Assembly (NCBI GenBank): GCA_024734495.1
Contig: JALMQS010000061.1
Span: 9,850,598-9,914,597, forward strand
Direction: 5' to 3'
From: Forficula auricularia
Taxonomy: Eukaryota; Arthropoda; Insecta; Dermaptera; Forficulidae
DNA length: 64,000 bases
Shown here: positions 50,713-58,495 of the stretch, in pieces
Layout of the letters: the number at the start of each line of letters is the position of its first letter
How positions within the stretch are numbered: position 1 is the stretch's first letter
Notes under the pieces: generated by a model
The model's database searches: none
Told to the model about the DNA's origin: nothing
What the model saw: only the letters and a program-made list of their open reading frames with translations
Made by a program: the position numbers and the translations under genes

Positions 50713-50916
50713 TGATAGAGTTTTTCTTTAGGAGACGGACTGGTACAAATATGCAATTGGATGTTGATGAAAGCAGTCCACGTGTTACCCTGAAGAAGGA
50801 GAGAATAAATCTCCGAAACGTCGGTTTATCAAATAAATGTAAAATAATAAAACCTCTATAGTCTTATTTTTTACAACCACCGTGGGTGGACTGCTTTCAT
50901 CAACATCCAATTGCAT
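50713..50916 (+). mobile_element. hammerhead-bearing inverted-repeat mini-element (A)
   Basis: A 204-bp insertion flanked by a 10-bp direct repeat AATAATAAAT (50,703-50,712 and 50,917-50,926). Its inner inverted repeat is perfect over 31 bp: ATGCAATTGGATGTTGATGA... (50,751-50,781) against ...TCAACATCCAATTGCAT (50,886-50,916). Between the arms lies a hammerhead-like core. The uninterrupted target is at 58,385. No ORF is present. Affiliation to Penelope-like elements is inferred from the hammerhead and inverted terminal structure. Confidence 0.75.
50782..50830 (+). ncRNA. hammerhead-ribozyme-like motif (mini-element A)
   Basis: In order: helix I strand ...UACC, core CUGAAGA (50,790-50,796; position 7 is free in hammerheads), one extra A, stem II GGAGA/UCUCC with a 7-nt loop, GAA (50,815-50,817), self-complementary ACGU, C17 at 50,822 (GUC site), then GGU to complete helix I. 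Helix I has three pairs before mismatches. A four-base self-complementary stem III suggests action as a dimer. Activity is untested. Confidence 0.6.
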
Positions 50917-51004
50917 AATAATAAATGTTTCAAAATCTCAAACAACTTATCAAATTGTTGTTTGAACTTCTCAATGCTTAAGATGTTATCCTGAATAGAA
51001 TATT

Positions 51005-51681
51005 AGTCACTTGAGGAATAACCATTCTGTATTGGATTTTTGGCATTTCGGTTATTATTAGTAACCATTAATGAAAACACAGAGGAATCGATTTAAAATC
51101 AAAAATAGCCATCTATTCTCATCTAATACTTGAGGAATAACAATTTTACATTAGATCTTGAGTTGTTTGCCATAAAAGAATTTAGTCTTTTTGATTTTAA
51201 GTCAATTCATACACGTTTTCAGTAGAGGTTGCCATTAATATTCAAAACATCAAAAATGGAATGCAATAAGGTTATTCCTCGAGTATTAGATAAGAATTGA
51301 TCGTTATTTTTGATTTTAAGCCGATCCCTCCATGTCTTCAGCAATGGTTACCAATAATAATCGAAGCGTCAAAAATCTAATGTAAAATTGTTATTCCTCA
51401 AGTATTAGATGAGAATAGATGGCTATTTTTGATTTTAAGTCGATTTCTCCATGTCTTCAGCAATGGGTATTAATAATAACCGAAATGTTAAAAATCCAAT
51501 GTAAAATGGTTATTCCTCGACTGTTAAATGAGAATCGATCATTATTTTTGAATTAAAGTCAACATGAACTGCAAATTGCAACTGATATCTGATTAATAAT
51601 AAAGGAATAAACATATTAATATTTCAAATGAATTTGGATAAAGTTTAGCAACGATCCGTTGCAGTTTATTTATATAATAAA
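51005..51681. mobile_element. palindromic minisatellite element, copy 3 (short)
   Basis: One 119-bp unit plus a fragment in direct orientation (51,012-51,160) meets an inverted run of about three units (51,165-51,560) at a joint near CTTGAGTTGTTTGCC, the same centre as copy 1. The right end ...AACGATCCGTTGCAGTTT (51,652-51,670) equals the left end of copy 1. Confidence 0.8.
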
Positions 51682-51765
51682 TGCAAGATTATGGAACCCT
51701 CTATGAATTATATCCTATGCTTTTTAAGGAATTTGGTGTTGATACTTGGTGAAACATTTTTTAAA

Positions 51766-51948
51766 ATTATTGGATAAAAATACTTGGTAGGTTTCACATT
51801 AAGTAATAAGTTACTTTCTGTTTCTCCTGAAGATGGGTTAGTCACCCGAAATATATATATCGAGATTAAAGATTCTCCAAAAATAAATTCGTCTTATTTT
51901 TTTATATCTTAATGTGAAACCTACCAACTATTTTTTATCCAATAATTT
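51766..51948 (+). mobile_element. hammerhead-bearing inverted-repeat mini-element (B)
   Basis: An inverted repeat of ~37 bp (TTATTGGATAAAAATACTTG... at 51,767 and ...CCAACTATTTTTTATCCAAT at 51,925) flanks a hammerhead-like core, the same plan as 50,713-50,916 with unrelated arm sequence. I do not see a clear target duplication. Confidence 0.65.
51822..51868 (+). ncRNA. hammerhead-ribozyme-like motif (mini-element B)
   Basis: Helix I strand UCUC, core CUGAAGA (51,827-51,833), one extra U, stem II GGGU/ACCC with loop UAGUC, GAA (51,848-51,850), an AUAUAUAUAU stem III able to pair with itself, C17 at 51,861 (AUC site), then GAGA pairing with UCUC (4 bp). Every invariant core position is present apart from the extra base after A9. 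Confidence 0.65.
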
Positions 51949-51959
51949 ATATCCTATGC

Positions 51960-52500
51960 GTATATTCCATAAAATCTAGATAGCGTAGCAATCAATTTTG
52001 ACCTTAATTGATTACTTTGAAAGGTTTTTATATCTTCTCATTATTTTTTAGATTTTATTAAAAATTAAAAAATACATTTTTATAGAATAGACCCCATGGC
52101 GGTCCTAGGTGATAAATTTTGACGCTGTAAGGAAATACCTATAGATTTTATGGATAAAACACAATGGACATAATTCATAGAGAATTTTAATAATCAACTT
52201 CATTTGTTGTATAACCTTGTTTTGCGAAAACAAAAAAGATTTTCGTTAAAATACACAAAAAATGTCTGTTTTTTTGCCTTAATCAATTTTAGTTTTTGCT
52301 GCCCCTCATTCTCTTGCTGCTTCGCGCTGATTCTCCATTCAAAGTACTAATAAAACATTTATAATTTTAAAATCTTGATTTTTCTTATGCATTAAATATC
52401 AAATGATTTAAATTGAAACGGTTATCATTGTAAAAATTATTATAATGTATTTCACTAATAATTTGATAACAAGAATCAAATAGATTTTTTTTTTAGTAAA
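51960..52500. other. AT-rich DNA with a repeat shared with 29,880-30,110
   Basis: 52,110-52,280 is the paralogue of 29,890-30,060. I see no gene. Confidence 0.5.
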
Positions 52501-52599
52501 ATAAAAAAAAATTAATTTTTATTTAAATTGAATTGGCTAAGGGGCCAGTAAGGGGAAAATTAAAAGTTGAAATAAAAGTCAACTTCTATTTGTTACTTT

Positions 52600-52670
52600 A
52601 TTTTGGGCAGACGTAATCGATATTTTAACAACGTTTCGAGCGCTATACCGCTGCTCTTCATCAGTGCACG
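52600..52670 (-). ncRNA. hammerhead-ribozyme-like motif downstream of the Penelope-like ORF
   Basis: On the minus strand: GUGCA, core CUGAUGA (52,658-52,664), one extra A, stem II GAGC/GCUC, GAA, stem III ACGU paired with ACGU across an 18-nt loop, C17 at 52,610 (GUC site), then UGC pairing with GCA of helix I. It is on the same strand as the GIY-YIG fragment and ~560 bp beyond its stop. Hammerheads are established components of Penelope-like retroelement terminal repeats, so location and strand agree with family biology. Cleavage is not shown. Confidence 0.7.
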
Positions 52671-52969
52671 TCAACTGGAAAAGATCATTGCATGTTTTAA
52701 TTTTTTTGTTTTAACATTTATAATAAATTTTTAAAGGGTGGAAATGAGGATTATATACTACTCACCCAAGTCACAAAAACACGTAAAATCTATCTCCAGC
52801 AGACGTTTTACATTAAGAATCATTACACTGGTAAAACAAGTTATTCCAACTGAACAATTTCAAATACTGTCTTTCATTCTGCCTTCATTTCACACACATA
52901 GAAGCAAGGCTCCCCTCTCCACTCAAGATCAACGCACTCCAGGCTATTTATAAATCCACATATCGCACA

Positions 52970-53222
52970 AAAGATCGATAATTGATACAAAATATACATA
53001 ATTAAAGTTAGTCAATTGATATAAAAATCCATATATACAATTAAAAGTTAGTCATTTGGTATAAAATTTATATACATAATTAAAAGCCTGCCAAACGATA
53101 TAAAACCTATATACATAATTAAAGTTAGTCAATTGATATAAAATCCACACATACAATTAAAAGCTGGTCATTTGATATAAAATTTATATAAATAATTAAA
53201 AGTTGGTCAATATTTACATATT
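52970..53222 (-). repeat. ~39-bp tandem repeat in the Penelope-like 3' region
   Basis: Six and a half copies of a 37-40-bp unit with GTTAGTCAATTGATATAAAA and CATATATACAATTAAAA (plus-strand sense) lie between the GIY-YIG stop and the hammerhead. Alternate units are more alike (AATTGATATAAAATCC versus ATTTGATATAAAATTT), suggesting an earlier dimer. Confidence 0.8.
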
Positions 53223-53228
53223 TCAGGA

Positions 53229-53800
53229 CTAAATCTGGTTGATTTTGTCAAGTAGACAAGTGTAGAGAGTGGATATTTTTAATACATCAAGCTTGTAATT
53301 TATGGCGTTGTTGATGTCCATTTGTATATAAATACCCTCCTTGTATTTTCTTTTCCATGTGACTCTCTCACTGTCCACTATTTTTGCATCTTCGAAATTC
53401 ATCAAATGCCCATTGTCAACTGCATGTACGGCCAATGCACTGACCAAATTTCCCTTAACAACCGATGAAGTGTGTTCTTTTAAACGAACACATAAAGGGC
53501 GGCAACTTTCTCCATAGTACACTCTTGTTTTATCTTCCAAGTCCCTGCAAGATGAGCATTGAATCCTATAGATGATATTGGATCTATCCTCTTCACGTTC
53601 TCTATCCTTGTTATTGTATATGCTCAACAATGGTTTTTTCGGTCTCATTGCAATGTCAATATTATATTTTTTAAACATTGCTTGAATTTTTTGAGCTAAT
53701 CCTTCTATATATATAATTGACCCTCTCTTTGTTTGTGGCACAAGATCTGGGTTTTGTTGGTTATAATTATTGTTCTTGTTAATTTTTATTATACCTACTA
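53229..53800 (-). pseudogene. Penelope-like element, C-terminal GIY-YIG endonuclease
   Basis: The minus-strand frame is open from about 53,800 to the stop at 53,229. It reads QKIQAMFKKYNIDIAMRPKK, then SNIIYRIQCSSCRD, TRVYYGESCRPLCVRLKEHT, LVSALAVHAVDNGHLMNFED, and WKRKYKEGIYIQMD..NAINY. This is the domain order at the end of Penelope-like polyproteins: the (N)I(V/I)YxIxC..C segment, the GIY-YIG nuclease core (IIY...VYYG), a conserved Arg and Glu-His (R..LKEH), a His-rich turn and the terminal E-x-(Y/W)I-x..AINY motif. The reverse transcriptase that should precede it is absent because the element is cut near 53,830, where a Tc1 fragment starts. The nuclease frame itself has no stop. Confidence 0.85.
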
Positions 53801-53929
53801 TATAGTTTGGTTCAAATAGATTTATAACTATCTATAAATATTTATAATTGACGGAACGTCGAAAAAATCCTAAAAAATGCTTATTTTTTATAAATAAATA
53901 AATATTTATATTTTTTTTTAACTGATTTT

Positions 53930-54260
53930 GATAATTTTGTACTCCTTTTGACCGAAGTGCTTTGTTCAGTTCCTCGAAGTAACAGAAGTTAGAGATCTCT
54001 TTCTCCTTCAATGGTCTATCCAACATGGTCCAGACACGCTCAATAGGATTTAAATCTGGAGAGCGTCCAGGCCAATTCATTGTCGACAAATAGCGACAAA
54101 CTTTCTGGGCTACGAGAGGGCGAGCGTTATCATGCGTTAGAATAAATTGGTCGCCAATGTATGGTACGAAGGGCATTAAATAATCTTGCTAAATGTCTGA
54201 AATATACCTTTCAGCATTCATTGACCCATTTTGCACCATGTGTAATTCCGTAGTTTTATC
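53930..54260 (-). pseudogene. Tc1/mariner transposase C-terminal fragment
   Basis: Minus strand reads MVQNGSMNAERYISDI, (stop) MPFVPYIGDQFILTHDNARP, LVAQKVCRYL, NWPGRSPDLNPIERVWTMLD and then FEELNKALRS. HDNARP and WPxxSPDLNPIExVW are the second and third catalytic segments of Tc1-type DDE transposases. The N-terminal half and any TIRs are missing. It is a different family from the 35.8-kb element. Confidence 0.85.
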
Positions 54261-54261
54261 T

Positions 54262-54640
54262 AAATTAAGTTTAAAAATAATATTTTAACAAATTAATAAA
54301 GAAACTAAAATTAAGAATCGCTTTAAATTGAATTATACCTTTTGTTTTGTTCTTCCGCTAATTTTGTCCATGAGTGTATTTCAAAATCGATTATCCTTAG
54401 TAGGAATTGAATTAAAACAAAATGTTTAGAATTCTAAAACTATCTGGAATGCTTCTTTGGGTTTATATTGCCATCAAAGGGTAGATACAGCCCAAGTATT
54501 TATTTATTTTATTCCCCTCATCTACTCTTATTATGCTCCCTTTATTAGTGGATTACTTTTTACTTTTTCCGAACTGTTCAATTTTGAACTTGCTTGTGTT
54601 AATCTCATTTCTATTTTGCTTCAAATTTTAAATTATAATC
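54262..54640. other. AT-rich DNA, no gene seen
   Basis: I recognise nothing in this stretch. Confidence 0.45.
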
Positions 54641-54719
54641 ATTAGCCCCTTAGCCAATTCAATTTAAATAAAATAGGGCCACCAAACACGGTTCTTTTTA
54701 AAATATAATCATTATATTG

Positions 54720-55008
54720 AAATTTTAATAAGGTATTTGATATCGGGGAAAATAATTAAATATTTATTTTAATTTTCTATATATAATTGATTTGTAATTT
54801 CTCATTTGGATCAAATATGAGATTGAATATAAAAAAATGTATTTTGTTAAAGTAGCAAACAGAGATCACTAAACAGACGACTCTAAGAGCTTAGGCTGAG
54901 AAATATTAAATAAATTAAAAAAAAAAATTAAATCAAAATTCAAATTATTATATAGATGTTAAGTTGCAGAATAGATGCGGAATTTGCTTCACATTTATTT
55001 TTTTCCAG
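54720..55008. other. sequence upstream of unit E exon 3
   Basis: It is AT-rich. Homology to intron 2 of the other units begins only ~20 bp before the acceptor (ACATTTATTTTTTTCCAG), so the upstream part of the gene was lost or replaced. Confidence 0.5.
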
Positions 55009-56257
55009 ATACATGTAATCGAACTAAGAATGAAACTGAAGATTATTTCTGTGAGGAATGTTTGTCAGGATTTCTATCATTGTCTGATTTCGAAAGCCAT
55101 GTTCAGGAAGGCCATTCAGAAGAAGTACTCTTCTCAAGTCATCTGAGCGATCGGAAATACATTGTTGAAACCAAATCGCAACCCCCTATTGCCATGAATC
55201 CTCAGAGCGAGAAGGCTTCTAAAGTGACTTTTCTTGATCGATATAAATCCGCCAAACGTTCTTTACCCTCACCTACACACTTAAAAAAATCGAAATCAAA
55301 ACAACCTATTCAATGTTTGGGAACTATTTCTAATAAAAAGCGTTCAGGGCAAAAGCATTTCGTCTGTGATCACTGCGAGAAGAGTTTCTCTCGAAAAGGT
55401 GATCTCAAAAGGCATTTACTTATTCATACTGGGGAAAAGCCTTTCGTCTGTGATCACTGCGAGAAGTGTTTCTCTCGAAAAGGGGATCTCAAAAGGCATT
55501 TACTTATTCATACTGGGGAAAAGCCTTTCGTCTGTGATCACTGCGAGAAGTGTTTCTCTCGAAAGGGGATCTCAAAAGGCATTTACTTATTCATACTGGG
55601 GAAAAGCCTTTCGTCTGTGATCACTGCGAGAAGGGTTTCTTGCAAAAATGTGATATCAAAAGGCATTTACTTATTCATACAGGCCAAAAGCCTTTTATTG
55701 TTAGGGCTCTCTAATGGTGAGTGCTGTGTGGTGCTTTGTGCGCCCCCCATCAAGTCGATGGGGTCCTAACAATCTGTTGAGTGCAGGTTGTAGGTTGCGT
55801 GTTCATATAGGGTGTGTGCAGGGGAGGGGCTGCTGGTTGGCGTTTGGCCCCTCCAGATTCGAATGTCCGAATCCGTTCGCTTCCCCAGTCGAATCGAGTC
55901 GCTTTAATATAGCATGGGTGATAATATTTCACTCAAGCTAAACGATCCGACTGAGTCATCTAGCGGCCGTGTCTCAAGGCTCGTCGCCATGAGCAAGAGC
56001 GGGCCGCTACACCTTTCATCTGTGATCAGTGCAATAAGGGTTTCTCAGATAAGGGTAATCTCAAAAAGCATTTACTTATTCATTCAAGTGAACAGCCTTT
56101 CTTCTGTGATCACTGCAATAAAAGTTTTTCACAAAATACTAATCTCAAAAGACATTTACTTATTCATACAGGCGCAAAGCCTTTCACCTGTTACCACTGC
56201 GATAAGAGTTTCGCAGTAAAGTTTAATTTAAAAATACATTTGAAAATTCACACCTAG
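55009..56257 (+). pseudogene. C2H2 zinc-finger gene exon 3 (unit E), frameshifted and interrupted
   Basis: It starts DTCNRTKNETEDYFCEECLS and keeps the first finger and linker. Two fingers with identical helices follow ([20 protein letters not shown] twice), and a third in which one A is missing (55,560-55,564), throwing the frame. In the shifted frame a fourth finger (LQKCDIKRH) is legible. A 313-bp insert then splits KPF (55,699-56,011), after which three more fingers read [16 protein letters not shown] and VKFNLKIH, ending at TAG 56,255-56,257. Near-identical adjacent fingers point to recent finger duplication. No exon 1 or 2 is present. Confidence 0.87.
55699..56011. mobile_element. non-autonomous hAT-like insert, 313 bp
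   Basis: It is flanked by 8-bp near-duplications CCTTTTAT (55,691-55,698) and CCTTTCAT (56,012-56,019). Termini TGTTAGGGCTCTC and, inverted, TGTAGCGGCCCGCTC are partially alike. An 8-bp duplication and the AG.GGC terminus are characteristic of hAT-type elements. The insert is GC-rich compared with the gene and has no ORF of note. Confidence 0.65.
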
Positions 56258-56981
56258 AAAATTGTCTCCCTTTGATTCTATTTTAAATAACTAAATTATA
56301 TATTATCGTATTAGTATGCTAAACCTAAAACCTGCTATATCGATTTTGTATCATATATAACATATTAATACCGTTCGAAAGAAAAAGTGATGCAGTAACG
56401 TCCAAGTAAAACTGCTACTTAAAATTACGATTGTAAGTTGTAGAAAATAAATGTGAAAAATACTTTCTTTCCATCAACAATATTAAGTTTTGTTTGTTTT
56501 TTCTCTGCCCTTTAAAATATCCTTGTAGTGAGTTAGCAGGTTTACACTCTAAGGCAACGATATGGTATAACTCAGAAATGGTAAACAGATAAATCAGAAT
56601 GCCCTGCTAATTACAAGGCAATTAAATTCGAAGCAGTTGAAACTGATCTCTGACGACCTACAGTCATTTAGATTCAACCTTTGTGTCTACTGAAACTATT
56701 TCTACTTCTCCCCTTCTGTATATTGTATGCTTCTTTTGCTTGAAATTTAAACATGTCTTACTCTCTTACATGTTTGAATATTTATTTTTCCCAAATTTGT
56801 CCTGTTTATATATCTTAACTTACTTTTTCAATTATAATTCATTCTTTATAATAATCTATAACTCATTACTCGTTAAGTAAATATGAAATTATTACTCATT
56901 ACTCTTGACAAGTTAAATTTTCTCCAATTACTCTCAAAGTTTTAACGTAGCCTGGAATAAATAATTATTAAAAGAAAACAT
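56258..56981 (+). other. 3' flank of unit E
   Basis: 56,290-56,950 matches the unit C 3' flank throughout (GTTCGAAAGAAAAAGTGATG, GAAGCAGTTGAAACTGATCT). It ends in ATAATTATTAAAAGAAAACA at the insertion described next. Confidence 0.7.
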
Positions 56982-57734
56982 TTATTAGAAATTCCACAAT
57001 AATAGATCTACTAATTAACAAAAATTAAAAAAACTTAACCTCAGTCTCTCTCAAATATATACTATTTCCCAAATTACAATCAAAATTAAATTCAAATCAC
57101 GCGCCTTCAGTCTTCTAAAATAAATGACTTTTTGATATATGAGATAACCACAAAAATTGTTGTATATTGTAATTTATCTCATCTAATTTATCCCTATTAT
57201 GTTTTATCTTAATTCTTCATCTCTATATGTTATTTAGGCTTATTTGTAAATTGATATTTATAATTAATTTTGTGTCTATGACTTAAATTTGTAATTTTAT
57301 TTTCTAATTTAATTCTAAAAAGACTTTATATTTATACTTGTAATTTTTATTTATATTAATATTCATATTTACTTAGATTTCTTATATTTACATTTATATA
57401 TTTTATAATTAAAAAAGAAAAATCTTTGTAAAACAATTTTTTAAATTTTAAATTTTCATTGGTGTTTTTCTTGTGTTAGGTTGGTATGTAAGATTTGAAT
57501 GTTATATTTTGTTATATTGGTAACCATGATTTGAATGTCAAGAATGGCGACCACTCGTTCAATTATTATTAGTATTAACTTGTAAACTCCTGATGATGGA
57601 CTAATAATCCGAAATATATTGAGTTTGTATAAACCTCTTTGAGTTTTATTTCATTCACTGTGAAACTACACACCCTTTACTCTATTAACTAACATCATGT
57701 TTCACCTAAAACCTACACCACTTTCCATAAGTAA
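56982..57734 (+). mobile_element. ~753-bp hammerhead-bearing insertion
   Basis: It is bounded by the 12-bp direct repeat AAAAGAAAACAT (56,970-56,981 and 57,735-57,746). The uninterrupted target with one copy of that 12-mer lies at about 12,930 and 29,550. The insert is very AT-rich, without ORFs, and carries a hammerhead-like motif at 57,581-57,628. It may be the truncated 3' region of a Penelope-like element. Confidence 0.75.
57581..57628 (+). ncRNA. hammerhead-ribozyme-like motif in the 57-kb insertion
   Basis: Helix I strand GUAAACUC, core CUGAUGA (57,590-57,596), one extra U, stem II GGA/UCC with loop CUAAUAA, GAA (57,611-57,613), self-complementary AUAUAU, U17 at 57,620 (AUU site), then GAGUUUGU pairing with the 5' strand over about eight positions (two wobble pairs at the end). 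This is the strongest helix I of the set. Confidence 0.65.
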
Positions 57735-58140
57735 AAAAGAAAACATCCCTGATGATTACACCCCCGTCCTTCTCGAAACATCCTCATGCCCATTAAAAGT
57801 AAATCTGCAATTTATTTGAATTTAATTATACATTTAATTATTTTTTTATATTTATTTATTAATTTCATCAATAAATATTTACAAAATGATTATTAAAATT
57901 TGTTAACAAATTAATTAAAAAAATAATGCATTTTAATATGTTAAATAAATGAATATTTTATTCTAATAATGTATTATAAGAATATGCTTAATCTCGAGGA
58001 ATACTTTTAATTTGCAATAAAGCCCTTAAGCCCTTTTTTCTCTTGACAAATATTAATTTTGTTTGAATATTTTGGCAATAACGAGACCAATCCCTAACTA
58101 AACTTTGTTGCTCGTTGCTTACTATCAATGTCAATCTCTT
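57735..58140. other. unit-boundary repeat then AT-rich DNA
   Basis: 57,746-57,835 repeats the block at 12,945-13,018 and 29,560-29,640. The rest is AT-rich and holds nothing I can name. Confidence 0.55.
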
Positions 58141-58144
58141 GGAA

Positions 58145-58495
58145 TTCATCGTCGGATAAATTATATTTATAAAAAACTTGTCTTGGCTTCACTTTAGCAA
58201 AATCCAAGCCATTTAATTTTACTATAGCTATAAGTACTATTTTTTTGCCCTCTAGACCAGTGGTTCGCAAACTTTTTTACTTCCCGACACCCTTAATATA
58301 TCAGAATTTTTCCCCGAATCCCGAAGTCAAAATATCCGTCTACCTAATGCAGTTGATGCGGTTAGGTTAGTTTAAAAATATAATAATAAATTAAACAAGT
58401 ATTTTAAAATCAGAAACAACTTATCAAATTATTGTTTGAACATCTTAATGCTTAAGATGTTGTCCTGAATAGAATATTAGTTTTGTCACTTGTTG
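58145..58495. repeat. segment duplicated from 50,476-51,005 (insertion-free version)
   Basis: It shares TTGGCTTCACTTTAGCAAAA-type sequence, ACCAGTGGTTCGCAAAC, and AACAACTTATCAAATT.TTGT with the 50-kb locus. It lacks mini-element A and stops before the minisatellite element. Confidence 0.65.

Larger units (their letters stand above)
50476..51005. repeat. hAT-type end within a segment duplicated at 58,145-58,495
   Basis: GGCTTTGCTTTAGTAAAATC, CCCTCTAGACCAGTGGTTCG, CAAAT.TTTTTA and AATATATCAGAATTTTTCC are shared. CAGTGGTTCGCAAA is the form of a hAT terminus, with CTCTAGAC upstream. At 50,713-50,916 this copy holds an insertion that the 58-kb copy lacks. Confidence 0.65.
52518..54668. repeat. 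inverted 24-bp ends bounding the Penelope/Tc1 region
   Basis: TTTAAATTGAATTGGCTAAG(GGGC) at 52,520-52,543 is matched in inverted orientation at 54,645-54,668 (GCCCCTTAGCCAATTCAATT). They bracket the Penelope-like fragment and the Tc1 fragment. They could be two oppositely oriented copies of the repeat also seen at 31,360, or a true inverted flank. Confidence 0.55.
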
